Positions 42,273-51,780 of a DNA stretch of 53,947 bases are shown here, piece after piece. The notes beneath the pieces were generated by a model. The model saw only the letters and a list, made by a program, of their open reading frames with translations. It did not search any database and was not told the origin of the DNA. A program made the position numbers and the translations under genes. The DNA lies in assembly GCA_028282725.1 (NCBI GenBank), contig JANQHF010000023.1, positions 1-53,947 of the forward strand, read 5' to 3'. This DNA is from Saprospiraceae bacterium (GTDB lineage Bacteria > Bacteroidota > Bacteroidia > Chitinophagales > Saprospiraceae). Numbering within the stretch: position 1 is the first letter of the stretch; the number at the start of each line of letters is the position of its first letter.

Positions 42273-42349
42273 CGTCGATTTCGTCGGCCTCCGATGGTGA
42301 AGGTCAATTTGAACGTGATTCCAAGAAATATTAATACCTTGATAAGGTA

Positions 42350-44641
42350 ATGATTCTGGCTCAGGGTGAAGATAAACGGGACAACAAATTGGTGACTATA
42401 GATACCGGTCTCGCTGTCATTGGTGGTGGTCTTGCGGGTGTATGTTGTGCTATATCCTGCGCCCGTGGAGGTGCAAAAGTGGTATTAATTCAAGACAGGC
42501 CCGTACTCGGTGGAAATGCCTCAAGTGAAGTTCGGCTCTGGGCATTAGGTGCCACTTCGCATATGGGCAATAACAATCGGTGGGCACGAGAAGGTGGAGT
42601 GATTGACGAAATTTTAGTCGAAAATCTCTTTAGGAATCGGGAAGGCAATGCACTCATCTTAGACACAATTCTTTTAGAGAAAGTTTGGCAGGAAGAAAAT
42701 ATTACCCTTCTGCTCAACACCGCTGTATTTGATACAATTAAATCCTCTCCCTCGGTCATTTCAGATGTCAAAGGTTTTTGTAGTCAGAATTCCACTGAAT
42801 ACCTAGTGACAACCACTTTTTTTTGCGATGCTTCCGGCGATGGAATTGTAGGATTTCAGTCCGGCGCAGCCTTTAGAATGGGTGCTGAATCAGCCGGGGA
42901 ATTTGATGAGCCTTTTGCTCCTTCGAAAGAATACGGTGAGCTCCTGGGACATTCCATGTACTTCATGACCAAAGATTTGGGACACCCGGTAAAATTCGTC
43001 GCTCCGGATTACGCATTGAAGGATATTTCCAAAATACCTCGCTATCATAAATTCAATGTTGAAGAACACGGTTGTTGGTTGTGGTGGATAGAATACGGAG
43101 GCCGACTGGATACTGTACACGATACCGAAAAAATAAAATGGGAGCTCTGGAAGGTGGTCTATGGAGTATGGGACTATATCAAGAATTCGGGCAAATTCCC
43201 TGAGGCTGAACATATGACCCTAGAATGGGTATCGCAAATACCAGGGAAGCGAGAAAGCAGAAGGTTTGAGGGTTACTATATATTAAGACAGTCTGACATC
43301 GTCAATCAATGCCAATTTTACGACACTGTCTCTTATGGTGGTTGGGCAATTGATCTGCATCCTGCTGATGGAGTCTTCAGTGAAAAACCCGGTTGTAATC
43401 AATGGCATAGCAAGGGTGTTTATGAAATACCCTATCGATGTATGATCTCTGAGAATATTGACAATTTATTTCTTGCAGGTCGAATCATCAGTGCTTCACA
43501 TGTAGCCTTTGGTTCCACACGGGTCATGCTGACCTGTGCACATGGGGGTCAGGCAGTCGGCACGGCGGCAGCACTTTGTTTAAAAAACAACTGGATGCCT
43601 GTAGATTTGATGTCAAAGAAGAAAATTGAACTTCTTCAGCAGTCTATAATAAGAGCAGGTCAATTTATTCCTCATAAAGCCTTTGACGTACAGAATACGG
43701 TCTTGTCCGAATGTCAAATCAATGTATCATCGGAGCTCAATCTTTCTGATATTCCTTTTGACGGGCCCTGGATCCCACTTGAGTACAGCACGGCTCAATT
43801 GATTCCATTAGAAGAAAGAAGGTTCCCCAAAATTACAGTACTGGTCAAATCAGAGACGTCAACCACATTAACGGTTACACTTCGAGGTAGCAGTAAACCA
43901 ACCAATTTTACCCCTGATCGTATTTTGGATCATCGGGAATTCAGCATTGGCAAAGGTGAAACTGAAATTTCATTGGAATTTGACAAGAATATTGACCGGC
44001 CCGGTTATCAATTTCTCTGTTTTCACAAGAACGAACATGTAAAGTTAAAGGGAAGCAGAAAGCGTATAACCGGCATTGTGAGCGTCTTCAACAAACAAAA
44101 CATTCCAGTTTCAAATTATGGCCGGCAAGATCCTGAACCCAACCTTGGATTTGAATCTTTTGAATTTTGGGTGCCCATCAGAAGACCGGAAGGTCACAAT
44201 ATAGCAATGAAAATTTCACCCGGACTAGATTGTTTTGGCAAGACAAATCTGTCCAATGGAGTTCACCGGCCTTTTGTGCGGCCCAATGCATGGGTCTCTG
44301 AGTTGGAAGAGGAGCATCCCCAAGTAAAATTGAAATGGAACCAGGAAAGGAAGTTCAATTTTATCATCATCCACTTCGACACTGACTGGGATCACCCCAT
44401 GGAAACCACCCTTCTTGGCCACCCCGAGAATGTCGTTCCTTTTGTTGTCCGTGCATATTCAATTATAGACGATAACCAACGAATCATTTACAATGCGTCA
44501 GATAACTATCAAACGATCAATCGTATCAAGTTTGAAAGACCAATTTCGACATCTTCCCTTACTTTTCAATTTCACAGGCCTTCAAAAGATGTCCCGGTTG
44601 CCGTTTTCGCTATTTACCCATTTACCATTGAAGCATTGTAA
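42350..44641 (+). CDS. FAD-dependent oxidoreductase (PF12831 type)
   Basis: A 763-aa protein. The FAD site is VIGGGLAG at 23-30, with VLGGNASSEVRLWALGA after it; the middle shows IPGKRESRRFEGYYILRQSD and LAGRIISASHVAFGSTRVM, then AHGGQAVGTAAALC, all PF12831 signatures. The last 250 residues form a beta-rich domain. No signal peptide, so this one should be cytoplasmic, unlike its counterpart at 38917-40797. It is followed 18 bases later by a sodium symporter gene, so it likely processes the imported compound. Confidence 0.88.
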   Translation: MILAQGEDKRDNKLVTIDTGLAVIGGGLAGVCCAISCARGGAKVVLIQDRPVLGGNASSEVRLWALGATSHMGNNNRWAREGGVIDEILVENLFRNREGNALILDTILLEKVWQEENITLLLNTAVFDTIKSSPSVISDVKGFCSQNSTEYLVTTTFFCDASGDGIVGFQSGAAFRMGAESAGEFDEPFAPSKEYGELLGHSMYFMTKDLGHPVKFVAPDYALKDISKIPRYHKFNVEEHGCWLWWIEYGGRLDTVHDTEKIKWELWKVVYGVWDYIKNSGKFPEAEHMTLEWVSQIPGKRESRRFEGYYILRQSDIVNQCQFYDTVSYGGWAIDLHPADGVFSEKPGCNQWHSKGVYEIPYRCMISENIDNLFLAGRIISASHVAFGSTRVMLTCAHGGQAVGTAAALCLKNNWMPVDLMSKKKIELLQQSIIRAGQFIPHKAFDVQNTVLSECQINVSSELNLSDIPFDGPWIPLEYSTAQLIPLEERRFPKITVLVKSETSTTLTVTLRGSSKPTNFTPDRILDHREFSIGKGETEISLEFDKNIDRPGYQFLCFHKNEHVKLKGSRKRITGIVSVFNKQNIPVSNYGRQDPEPNLGFESFEFWVPIRRPEGHNIAMKISPGLDCFGKTNLSNGVHRPFVRPNAWVSELEEEHPQVKLKWNQERKFNFIIIHFDTDWDHPMETTLLGHPENVVPFVVRAYSIIDDNQRIIYNASDNYQTINRIKFERPISTSSLTFQFHRPSKDVPVAVFAIYPFTIEAL

Positions 44642-44659
44642 TTTTCTATTTTCAAAATA

Positions 44660-46321
44660 ATGAATGTCTTGGATTACATAGTCATTCTGATTTTCACTCT
44701 CATAGTATTGGTAGCTGGCTTGTCATTCAGAAAATCCGGTTCTAGTATTAAATCTTTTTTTGCTGCGGGAGGACAACTTCCATGGTGGTTGAGTGGTTTA
44801 TCACTCTTTATGAGCTTTTTCTCTGCCGGGACTTTTGTGGTCTGGGGATCAATCGCTTACGAATTGGGTTGGGTAGCCATAAGTATACAATGGATGATGT
44901 CGATCAGTGGCTTCCTCATTGGTTTTTTTATCGCCGACAAATGGAGAGCCACAGGTGCACTGACAGTCGGAGAATATCTGGGTAACAGGTTTGGTGAAAA
45001 ATTAAAGAACTTTTATAGCTATATATTTCTATTTCTGAGTTTTATCACAACAGGTGCCTTCCTCTATCCGGTAGCCAAACTATTTAATGTTTCCAGTGGA
45101 TTTTCCATTGAATTATGTATTATTATTCTTGGTCTCATCATCATACTTTATACTGCGGTCGGAGGACTATGGGCAGTCATTATTACAGATGTTTTACAAT
45201 TTGTCATCCTCTTTTCTGCCGTGCTCATTGTGGTTCCATTGGCATTTGAAAGAATAGACGGGATTAATGCTTTTATCTCTAACGTACCTTCGGACTTCTT
45301 CCATTTTACCAATGGGGAGTATACTTATTGGTTCCTATTTGCATTCTTGTTTTACAATACCATATTCATTGGAGGAAATTGGGCATACGTTCAACGCTAT
45401 ACGAGTGTTGGTACTCCCCGGGATGCCAAAAAAGTAGGTTGGCTGGTTGGAGCCCTCTACATCATCAGTCCTGTACTCTGGATGCTTCCCGCCATGATTT
45501 ACAGGATCGTTAATAATGATTTACAGGGTTTAGAAAATGAGGGTGCCTTTCTATTAATGTGCAGAGAAGTCTTGCCCAGGGGTCTCGTGGGACTCATGCT
45601 TGGAGGGATGATGTTTGCCACTGCCAGTTCTGTCAACACGACCCTGAATATGTCCTCGGCAGTATTCACCAATGACATATATAACAAGTTAGCAAGGAAT
45701 GCATCCGAGTTGGGATTAATGAGGATAGCACGCCTGTCAACAATTATTTTTGGGTTGATCACCATAGGAGTGGCGCTCCTGGTTCCCATGGCCGGTGGAA
45801 TTGTTGAAGTTGTGATCAGTGTAGGGGCGATTACAGGAGCACCTCTCTTCGCACCTCCAATTTGGGCCTTATTCTCAAGGAGGCAAACAGCTCATTCTAT
45901 CATAACAACTACGCTTCTTAGTCTTGCTGTCAATTTGATATTCAAATTCTTTACTCCATGGTATTTTGATTATGCGCTCAGCAGGGCCGAAGAAATGCTC
46001 GTGGGGGTAATAGGTCCGCTTTTGATCCTGTTATTTTTTGAATTTATAAATGAAAAGGACGCTTCCACATCTTCAGAAGAGGATTCAAGGCAACAAAGTG
46101 AAATCAAACAGGAAGTACCGATCAATAAGGACGAAAACAATTTTGCCCTTCATGTCCTAGGCTATGCACTCATTGCTACAGGATTCATTTTCGGAGCATT
46201 GGGACTCATGACTGAAAATGGAAAAGGGATTGTATTGATGATGTCTGTAATAGTGATTGTACTTGGCATTGTTTTGAAGAGGACCAAACCAAAAAAAGCC
46301 CGACATCTTCATTCAGAATAG
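44660..46321 (+). CDS. sodium:solute symporter family protein
   Basis: A 553-aa membrane protein of the SSS family. It has about 13-14 hydrophobic helices, the start SFFAAGGQLPWWLSGLSLFMSFFSAGTFV, YTAVGGLWAVIITDVLQFV near 165 and ARNASELGLMRIARL before helix 9. A hydrophilic linker at about 457-490 precedes two last helices. SSS proteins bring in sugars, sialic acid, amino acids or carboxylates with sodium. The coupled FAD enzyme and divergent sulfatase suggest a sulfated-glycan breakdown product, an inference from position. Confidence 0.92.
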   Translation: MNVLDYIVILIFTLIVLVAGLSFRKSGSSIKSFFAAGGQLPWWLSGLSLFMSFFSAGTFVVWGSIAYELGWVAISIQWMMSISGFLIGFFIADKWRATGALTVGEYLGNRFGEKLKNFYSYIFLFLSFITTGAFLYPVAKLFNVSSGFSIELCIIILGLIIILYTAVGGLWAVIITDVLQFVILFSAVLIVVPLAFERIDGINAFISNVPSDFFHFTNGEYTYWFLFAFLFYNTIFIGGNWAYVQRYTSVGTPRDAKKVGWLVGALYIISPVLWMLPAMIYRIVNNDLQGLENEGAFLLMCREVLPRGLVGLMLGGMMFATASSVNTTLNMSSAVFTNDIYNKLARNASELGLMRIARLSTIIFGLITIGVALLVPMAGGIVEVVISVGAITGAPLFAPPIWALFSRRQTAHSIITTTLLSLAVNLIFKFFTPWYFDYALSRAEEMLVGVIGPLLILLFFEFINEKDASTSSEEDSRQQSEIKQEVPINKDENNFALHVLGYALIATGFIFGALGLMTENGKGIVLMMSVIVIVLGIVLKRTKPKKARHLHSE

Positions 46322-46398
46322 AACTTTTTCGGCATTTCATCTCAAAACCTCCTACATTATGGAATCATTCCCATATTTTCGGCATTGAAATAGATACC

Positions 46399-46812
46399 AT
46401 GTTGTCCAGGATCTTATTTATCGGCATTTGCCTCTACTTCATGAGCTGTAGTTCCACTCAACCTATGGCTTCAGAAGAGTCTTCCCCCCCTACCGCAATG
46501 GAAAAATCCAAAGACCTGGCTAAAATCACACTCATAGACTTCCTGCGCAATCAGCCAGGTATTCAAATCAGGGGAAGTGGTAATTTCTACAAGATTTTAG
46601 TCAGGGGGCATAAATCATTTCAAGATGCAGATGACCCGCTATACGTCCTGGATGGAGTTCCCATTGGCAGAAGTTATAACGATGCCGCCATGACCATCGA
46701 TGTTACCCAGATCGAAACTGTAAAGGTCATTCCTCCTCCAAGAGCAGGGCGATATGGCAACCGAGGTCAAAATGGTGTGATTGAGTTTACTACAAAAAAG
46801 AAGATTCAATAG
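46399..46812 (+). CDS. TonB plug-domain lipoprotein
   Basis: A 137-aa lipoprotein (lipobox FMSC, Cys17). Residues about 40-137 are a stand-alone TonB-dependent receptor plug: LIDFLRNQPGIQIRGSG, DPLYVLDGVPIG near 92, IETVKVIPPPRAGRYGNRGQNGVIEFTTKK. No barrel follows. Small plug-only lipoproteins are common in Bacteroidota and their role is not established. It lies 77 bases after the symporter gene and may share its transcript. Confidence 0.85.
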   Translation: MLSRILFIGICLYFMSCSSTQPMASEESSPPTAMEKSKDLAKITLIDFLRNQPGIQIRGSGNFYKILVRGHKSFQDADDPLYVLDGVPIGRSYNDAAMTIDVTQIETVKVIPPPRAGRYGNRGQNGVIEFTTKKKIQ

Positions 46813-46940
46813 GCCATATCGGGATTGTCATTTGATATTTCGGCTGACATGATACGATACGAAGTTGTGCGTAAGTGGTTTATAACGAATAGCGACTTAT
46901 ACTATATTCGGTAGAGATGAACTTTCTGTGCTTAGTTCAC

Positions 46941-47029
46941 CCCCTAAATCCCCCTCAAGGGGGACATTTGTTCATGCTGAGTGACTATTTTGATTGCAGA
47001 CCCTATGGAGGCCTCCCTTAAGGGAGGCT
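46941..47029. repeat. two C/G-rich hairpins of a dispersed intergenic repeat
   Basis: CCCCCTCAAGGGGG (46951-46964, within CCCCCTAAATCCCCCTCAAG) and the perfect 18-base palindrome GCCTCCCTTAAGGGAGGC (47012-47029). This type of sequence is a familiar dispersed element of Bacteroidota genomes. The rest of 46813-47213 has no supported gene. Confidence 0.65.
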
Positions 47030-47213
47030 TGGTCGGTGATAGCATTAATATCAATCCCCATTTATTCACGACTTCGCTTCGCTCCTTTCTTCTCCACCTC
47101 GCCTGAAATAAGTCGGTCTTAGACGTTTTCTATAAGGCATTTCAGATATAGAAAAATCTCATTTTCATTCCTGTATCCCAACTTTTTAATAACTTGAATT
47201 GATACAATTTCAG

Positions 47214-48914
47214 ATGAGAAAACGATACAATAACACAATTATGAATAATGGATGTAGTGCGTTCCATAACTTCAATTCACGTGTTCAACATAGTTTTTCT
47301 GTCTTGGTCTGGATGCTATGCTTTTGCACATTGTCTTGTACGAATACTTCAACTGAAAAGAGACCCAATATTCTTTTCATTATGACCGACCAGCAACCCA
47401 TCAGTTGTGTGGGTGCCTATGGTAATGACCAAATAAAGACACCCCACCTGGATGCCCTTGCCGGTGAAGGTCAACTACTCAAAAACTTTTATATAGCTGC
47501 ATTTCCCTGCAGTCCTTCAAGGGCTAGCATTCTAACGGGTCGATACCTGCACAATCACAACGTGTTTACCAATAATGTCATCCTCGATCCAACGATTCCT
47601 TCATTAGGTACTGTTCTTTCTGAAGAAGGATATAGAACAGGATATTTTGGGAAAGCCCATCTGGGCGGTTATATGTACGTGGGAAGAACAGGTGGAGACG
47701 GAGTGGATTATTTACATCTTCCAGGAGAAGCCAAGGACCCGGTGGGTGATGAGATCAAGGACTACTGGCACCACAAAAGAATTGAAACTGCTTCGGGATG
47801 GAATACTCAAAGACGTGACGGGGGTTATGGAGAAGATGAGCCTCAATTGGGATTTACCGAATGGAAGGGAGGCTGGAAAGACTACAAGGATTGGCTGGTG
47901 TCAAAAGGTCGCAGAGACTTTGCCGAGATAGCAGGGAATCACGACGACCTCCAATCTGCACCCGAAGGGGAACATATGTATTCATTGCTTGGAGAAGAAT
48001 ATCATATGGCCACCTATTTTACCAATGAAACCGAATCATTTATCAAAAGGAATACGAATGATAATGAACCCTGGGCGGCTGTGCTTTCCTACTTTGGTCC
48101 TCACTTGCCCGTTGCACCTCCCCAACCCTGGGATGATATGTATCCTTTGGAAGAGATACCCTTACCTGCCAACTTTGAAGATGACCTCAACGACAAACCA
48201 CAAGCTCAAAGGAAGGCCAATCTACAATATGTCCTTGGCCAATGGAATCATGATCAGTACAAGGACTATATCAGACGATATTGGGGCTATAGCAGTTTTA
48301 TTGATCAACAAATCGGGCGGATCTTTCAACTTTTGAAAGAAACCAATCAGTGGGAAAATACCGTAGTCATTTTCACTACAGATCATGGGGATATGGCAGG
48401 AGGGCACGGAATGATCTATAAATTGGGAAGTAATGCTTATGAAGAATTATTCCATGTGCCGGCAATCTTAAGGATTCCAAACCTGGGTCATAAGGGAAGA
48501 GAAATTGAAGCGCTCAGTTCAGCGATCGATGTACTTCCTACTATCCTCAATGCAGTCAACATAGATATACCGAAAGGAATAGATGGACAGGATCTTTCCC
48601 CCCAGCTTTCAGGGTCCGTGAAGGATTCAAAAAGTGAAGTTTTTGCCGAGATTCATTTTCCCGGTCGAGATGGCAAAGTGATCATGTGCAGGGGAGAGCA
48701 ATTTAAATATGTCTATCATTGGATGAGCGAAGATGTAGATGAATTGTACGATTTAGAAAATGATCCCGGGGAATTGGAAAATTTATACGGCTCAGAGTCC
48801 CATAAAGAAGTAGTGAAGGAAATGCAACAAAAGATTATTGACTGGAGCAAGGACACTGGCCATCAATATGCAAAATTGATTGGGCAGAAAGCCTTACTTG
48901 AACATCGTAAATAG
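47214..48914 (+). CDS. sulfatase lipoprotein
   Basis: A sulfatase of about 566 aa from the ATG at 47214; the ATG at 47241 gives a more usual signal length and cannot be excluded. The lipobox is CTLSC. Then NILFIMTDQQPISCVGAYG, the formylglycine motif CSPSR (Cys about 99), FGKAHLGGY, and TTDHGDMAGGHGMIYKLG near 380 match family S1. It is followed by a degraded thioredoxin-like gene 5 bases on. The glycan target cannot be told from sequence. Confidence 0.9.
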   Translation: MRKRYNNTIMNNGCSAFHNFNSRVQHSFSVLVWMLCFCTLSCTNTSTEKRPNILFIMTDQQPISCVGAYGNDQIKTPHLDALAGEGQLLKNFYIAAFPCSPSRASILTGRYLHNHNVFTNNVILDPTIPSLGTVLSEEGYRTGYFGKAHLGGYMYVGRTGGDGVDYLHLPGEAKDPVGDEIKDYWHHKRIETASGWNTQRRDGGYGEDEPQLGFTEWKGGWKDYKDWLVSKGRRDFAEIAGNHDDLQSAPEGEHMYSLLGEEYHMATYFTNETESFIKRNTNDNEPWAAVLSYFGPHLPVAPPQPWDDMYPLEEIPLPANFEDDLNDKPQAQRKANLQYVLGQWNHDQYKDYIRRYWGYSSFIDQQIGRIFQLLKETNQWENTVVIFTTDHGDMAGGHGMIYKLGSNAYEELFHVPAILRIPNLGHKGREIEALSSAIDVLPTILNAVNIDIPKGIDGQDLSPQLSGSVKDSKSEVFAEIHFPGRDGKVIMCRGEQFKYVYHWMSEDVDELYDLENDPGELENLYGSESHKEVVKEMQQKIIDWSKDTGHQYAKLIGQKALLEHRK

Positions 48915-48919
48915 AACTT

Positions 48920-49352
48920 ATGAAATTTTTGGAAATCGTTTTCGTCATCATCATGGTACTCATCTGTGCCTGACCGGAAGGAGCAATCCAGGAAATTTTC
49001 AGATCTCAAAGACAAGGTTGTTCTTCTTGAATTTTGGGCTTCCTGGTGCGGACCTTGCCGGGAGGAAAATCCGAATCTTGCGAAGACATATGAAAAATTT
49101 CACCCAAAAGGATTTGAAATTTTTGCCGTTTCCCTAGATCATCTTGAAAAAAACTGAAAAGAGGCAATTATAGAAGACAATCTGAACTGGCAACATGTAA
49201 GCGATTTACAGGGTCGAAACAATGAGACAGGGATCATTTGTGGTGTCAATGGAATACCGGATAATTTTCTCATTGATCGGGATGGAATGATCATCACCCG
49301 CCATCTCAGAGGAGCAGCATTGAATCAAAAACTATCTGAAATATTGCTTTGA
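48920..49352 (+). pseudogene. thioredoxin/TlpA-like gene, frameshifted and with an in-frame TGA
   Basis: A signal-like start from ATG 48920 ([17 protein letters not shown]) ends in a TGA at 48971. From 48966 a second frame carries a TlpA/AhpC-type thioredoxin domain: [18 protein letters not shown] with the CxxC pair, then [15 protein letters not shown] and a TGA at 49155-49157. The same frame continues after it with KEAIIEDNLNWQHV, GVNGIPDNFLIDRDGMI and ends at 49352. The TGA falls where family members have Trp, so TGG-to-TGA is likely. The N-terminal domain seen in full-length TlpA-like lipoproteins is mostly missing. It is dead or nearly so. Confidence 0.8.
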
Positions 49353-49377
49353 TTTATTTGGGAGTGGAGAATTTATT

Positions 49378-49489
49378 GACAATGGGCTAAAGCCCATTGG
49401 ATATGCCCTTTGGATACGTCCTTTGGATGTGCCCTTTGGATGTGACGAAAATTGGTATTTCTTCGATTCCAAGGGGTTTCAACCCCTTG
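49378..49489. repeat. interspersed double-hairpin repeat, copy 2, with 13-bp tandem repeats
   Basis: AATGGGCTAAAGCCCATTGG and AAGGGGTTTCAACCCCTTG match the element at 4057-4127. Between them are four tandem 13-base units of the type CCCTTTGGATRTG (49393-49444), which copy 1 does not have. Confidence 0.75.
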
Positions 49490-49636
49490 CACACTTTGAA
49501 CGCACACTCAAACGCACACATAAACCAGCCCTGAAAAATGAAAATTTTTCTTTCGTCCGGCGTAACGATGGTGTCAATACTTCAGTATCGATTAATTTCA
49601 CTCAAAATTGGATTTACCCATTCAACTGTTCGGAAA

Positions 49637-51589
49637 ATGAGTAGAATTATAATCTTAGCGATTACACTTTGTCTGGTGGAAATATCCTTTACACAGGGAG
49701 ACAACCTGCAATGGTGGAATCCTGCAGAAGGTAAACTTCCTGTAATTTCCAACCAGGCATGGACGAAAGAAGTACAGTCGATTTATCACCGGCTTCCGGC
49801 TCGTGCCAAAGAAAACGTTAGACAAGCTGTATGGAATTTATCAAAGCAATCTGCAGGACTCTCCCTGAGATTCCGGACGAATGCTGACACCATCCATATC
49901 AGGTATCGCATAAAAGGGATGATTGATTTTCCACACATGCCCGCCACCGGCGTGAGTGGCATAGATCTGTACAGGACATCGGACAACGGAAATTGGCAGA
50001 GATGCTGGGGTTCCTATTCCATCAAGGAAAACTCCAAATATACTTTCATCATCGACGATGCCAGTGACTCTTACATGCACAAAGCCGGAGACTATCAGTT
50101 GTACCTGCCACTGTACAATGAAGTCGAACATCTGGAAATCGGAGTCGACAAAAAATTTCTTTTTGAAGCACTTCCCCTGATCAATAAAAAACCCATTGCG
50201 GCCTATGGAACCTCAATCTGCCAGGGTGCATGTGCCTCGCGTCCCGGCATGGCATGGACGAATATCCTGGAAAGAAAATTAGCAAGACCGGTCATCAATC
50301 TTGGGTTTTCAGGCAATGGCCGGTTAGAACCTGAGTTGATCAAACTCATATCGGAAATTGATGCTGAAATCTATATACTCGATTGTCTTCCGAATTTGCG
50401 ACCGGACCTGCACGATACTTACCAATTGACTATAGATGCAGTAAAACAACTCAGGAAAAAGAGACCAGGGGTGCCCATTATACTGACCGAACATGTCGGC
50501 TATGCGGATGACGGAACAAATCAGAAAAGTCTAGATATCTATATCAGACTCAATATCGAATTGGAAAAAGCCTTTGATTCACTGAAGACAGAGGGTTTTT
50601 CAAATATCTTCTATTTGAGCAGGAAGGATTTAGGATTGCGAGTAGATTCTTTTGTTGACAAAATACATCCCACCGATCTCGGCATGCAGGAATATGCCAG
50701 AGCATATGAACAATTGATCAGGAAGATTTGGAACACGCAGATGGCTGTACAAAAAACAGACAAAGAAGGACAAGCGCACCCTCCCTGTAATGTTGAAAAT
50801 ATCCCTCATTACACTTCATTTAAAATCAATACCCCAATTCGAATCGATGGCAAACTGGACGAGGCAGTCTGGGGCGATGCACCCAAATCCGAAAGATTCA
50901 GGGATCTGATATCAGGCCGGGGTACGATCCATGATACACGAGCTGCAGTACTTTGGGATGATGTGCATCTATATGTAGGATACTGGATCGAAGAGCCTAA
51001 CCTTCAGGCCAGTTTGACTGAACGGGATGCCCCGATATACACAAATAATGATGTCGAGTTATTTATAGCCGGAGAAGATGCCTATTATGAATTTGAAATC
51101 AATACTTACGGTACGATATACGAGGTGCTGTTCATCTGGGAAGAGGCATACAAAAGTAAAGGGTATAACAAAAAGAGTGAATTTGACAGAGATGCCGAAG
51201 GAGTAAGGCCTTTCAATGGAGTTGGCTATAAAAATCATCCCAAGGGGAAGCGGATCGGTTTTTGGAATTGGGATTACCCGGGATTGCAGAGTGCTGTCCA
51301 TGTTGACGGCACCATCAATGATGATAGTGACCGGGACAGGGGTTGGTCGGTTGAGCTCGCTATACCCTGGGCAGGGATGAATTCATTTCTTGGTGAGAAT
51401 GTTCAGATACCACCAAATAATAGTGATGTCCGGAGGATGGATTTTTCGCGGTTTAATCAATATAAAGAAGCACCGCCAGCCAGTGATTCGGGCGGTTGGG
51501 CATGGAGTCCTCATGGTGTGTGGGATTCACATGTGCCTGAATGTTTTACCTTCATACATTTTTCGGAGGTTATCATTCCAGGTGAGTAA
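49637..51589 (+). CDS. SGNH-hydrolase/esterase fused to a CBM9-like domain
   Basis: A 650-aa exported protein from the ATG at 49637 (earlier codons in the same frame have no signal). A Sec signal ends near SFTQ. Residues about 22-180 form the SGNH N-terminal domain; the esterase follows with Ser193 in AAYGTSICQG (a GTS variant of GDS), NLGFSGNGR (oxyanion Gly/Asn), YILDCLPN and DKIHPTDLGMQEYARAY (Asp-His pair near 365). From about 415 to 650 a CBM9-like beta-sandwich begins IRIDGKLDEAVWGDAP and contains NNDVELFI and YEFEINTYG. It probably deacylates glycans while bound to them. Near the sulfatase gene, this suits glycan breakdown. Confidence 0.88.
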   Translation: MSRIIILAITLCLVEISFTQGDNLQWWNPAEGKLPVISNQAWTKEVQSIYHRLPARAKENVRQAVWNLSKQSAGLSLRFRTNADTIHIRYRIKGMIDFPHMPATGVSGIDLYRTSDNGNWQRCWGSYSIKENSKYTFIIDDASDSYMHKAGDYQLYLPLYNEVEHLEIGVDKKFLFEALPLINKKPIAAYGTSICQGACASRPGMAWTNILERKLARPVINLGFSGNGRLEPELIKLISEIDAEIYILDCLPNLRPDLHDTYQLTIDAVKQLRKKRPGVPIILTEHVGYADDGTNQKSLDIYIRLNIELEKAFDSLKTEGFSNIFYLSRKDLGLRVDSFVDKIHPTDLGMQEYARAYEQLIRKIWNTQMAVQKTDKEGQAHPPCNVENIPHYTSFKINTPIRIDGKLDEAVWGDAPKSERFRDLISGRGTIHDTRAAVLWDDVHLYVGYWIEEPNLQASLTERDAPIYTNNDVELFIAGEDAYYEFEINTYGTIYEVLFIWEEAYKSKGYNKKSEFDRDAEGVRPFNGVGYKNHPKGKRIGFWNWDYPGLQSAVHVDGTINDDSDRDRGWSVELAIPWAGMNSFLGENVQIPPNNSDVRRMDFSRFNQYKEAPPASDSGGWAWSPHGVWDSHVPECFTFIHFSEVIIPGE

Positions 51590-51743
51590 TGGTATGAGGT
51601 AATTTACTTCCTTCATTTTTACATTTGGACGTACTCAAAAAATAGATATAAACGAGCATGATAAAGTGTCAAATAGTACCGTTTACATACCAATATGAGA
51701 TATAAGGAAGAGATAAGTGGACAAAAAGTACCGCTATAAACAA

Positions 51744-51750
51744 GTTAGCT
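51744..51750 (+). other. GTTAGCT boundary upstream of the flavoprotein gene
   Basis: GTTAGCT at 51744-51750 is the inverse of AGCTAAC at 52717-52723. The pair brackets the gene at 51781-52710 and looks like the ends of a gene-cassette-type unit. Confidence 0.4.
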
Positions 51751-51780
51751 GCAAGTACGAGATAAATAAAAAACTGAATA

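Noticed and set aside
18975-49157. TGA recoded as tryptophan (two TGA codons at Trp positions)
   Set aside because: Many intact genes in the window end in TGA at the expected family length (for example the FKBP, hydrolase and lipoprotein RidA genes), so the standard code applies and these two genes are pseudogenes.
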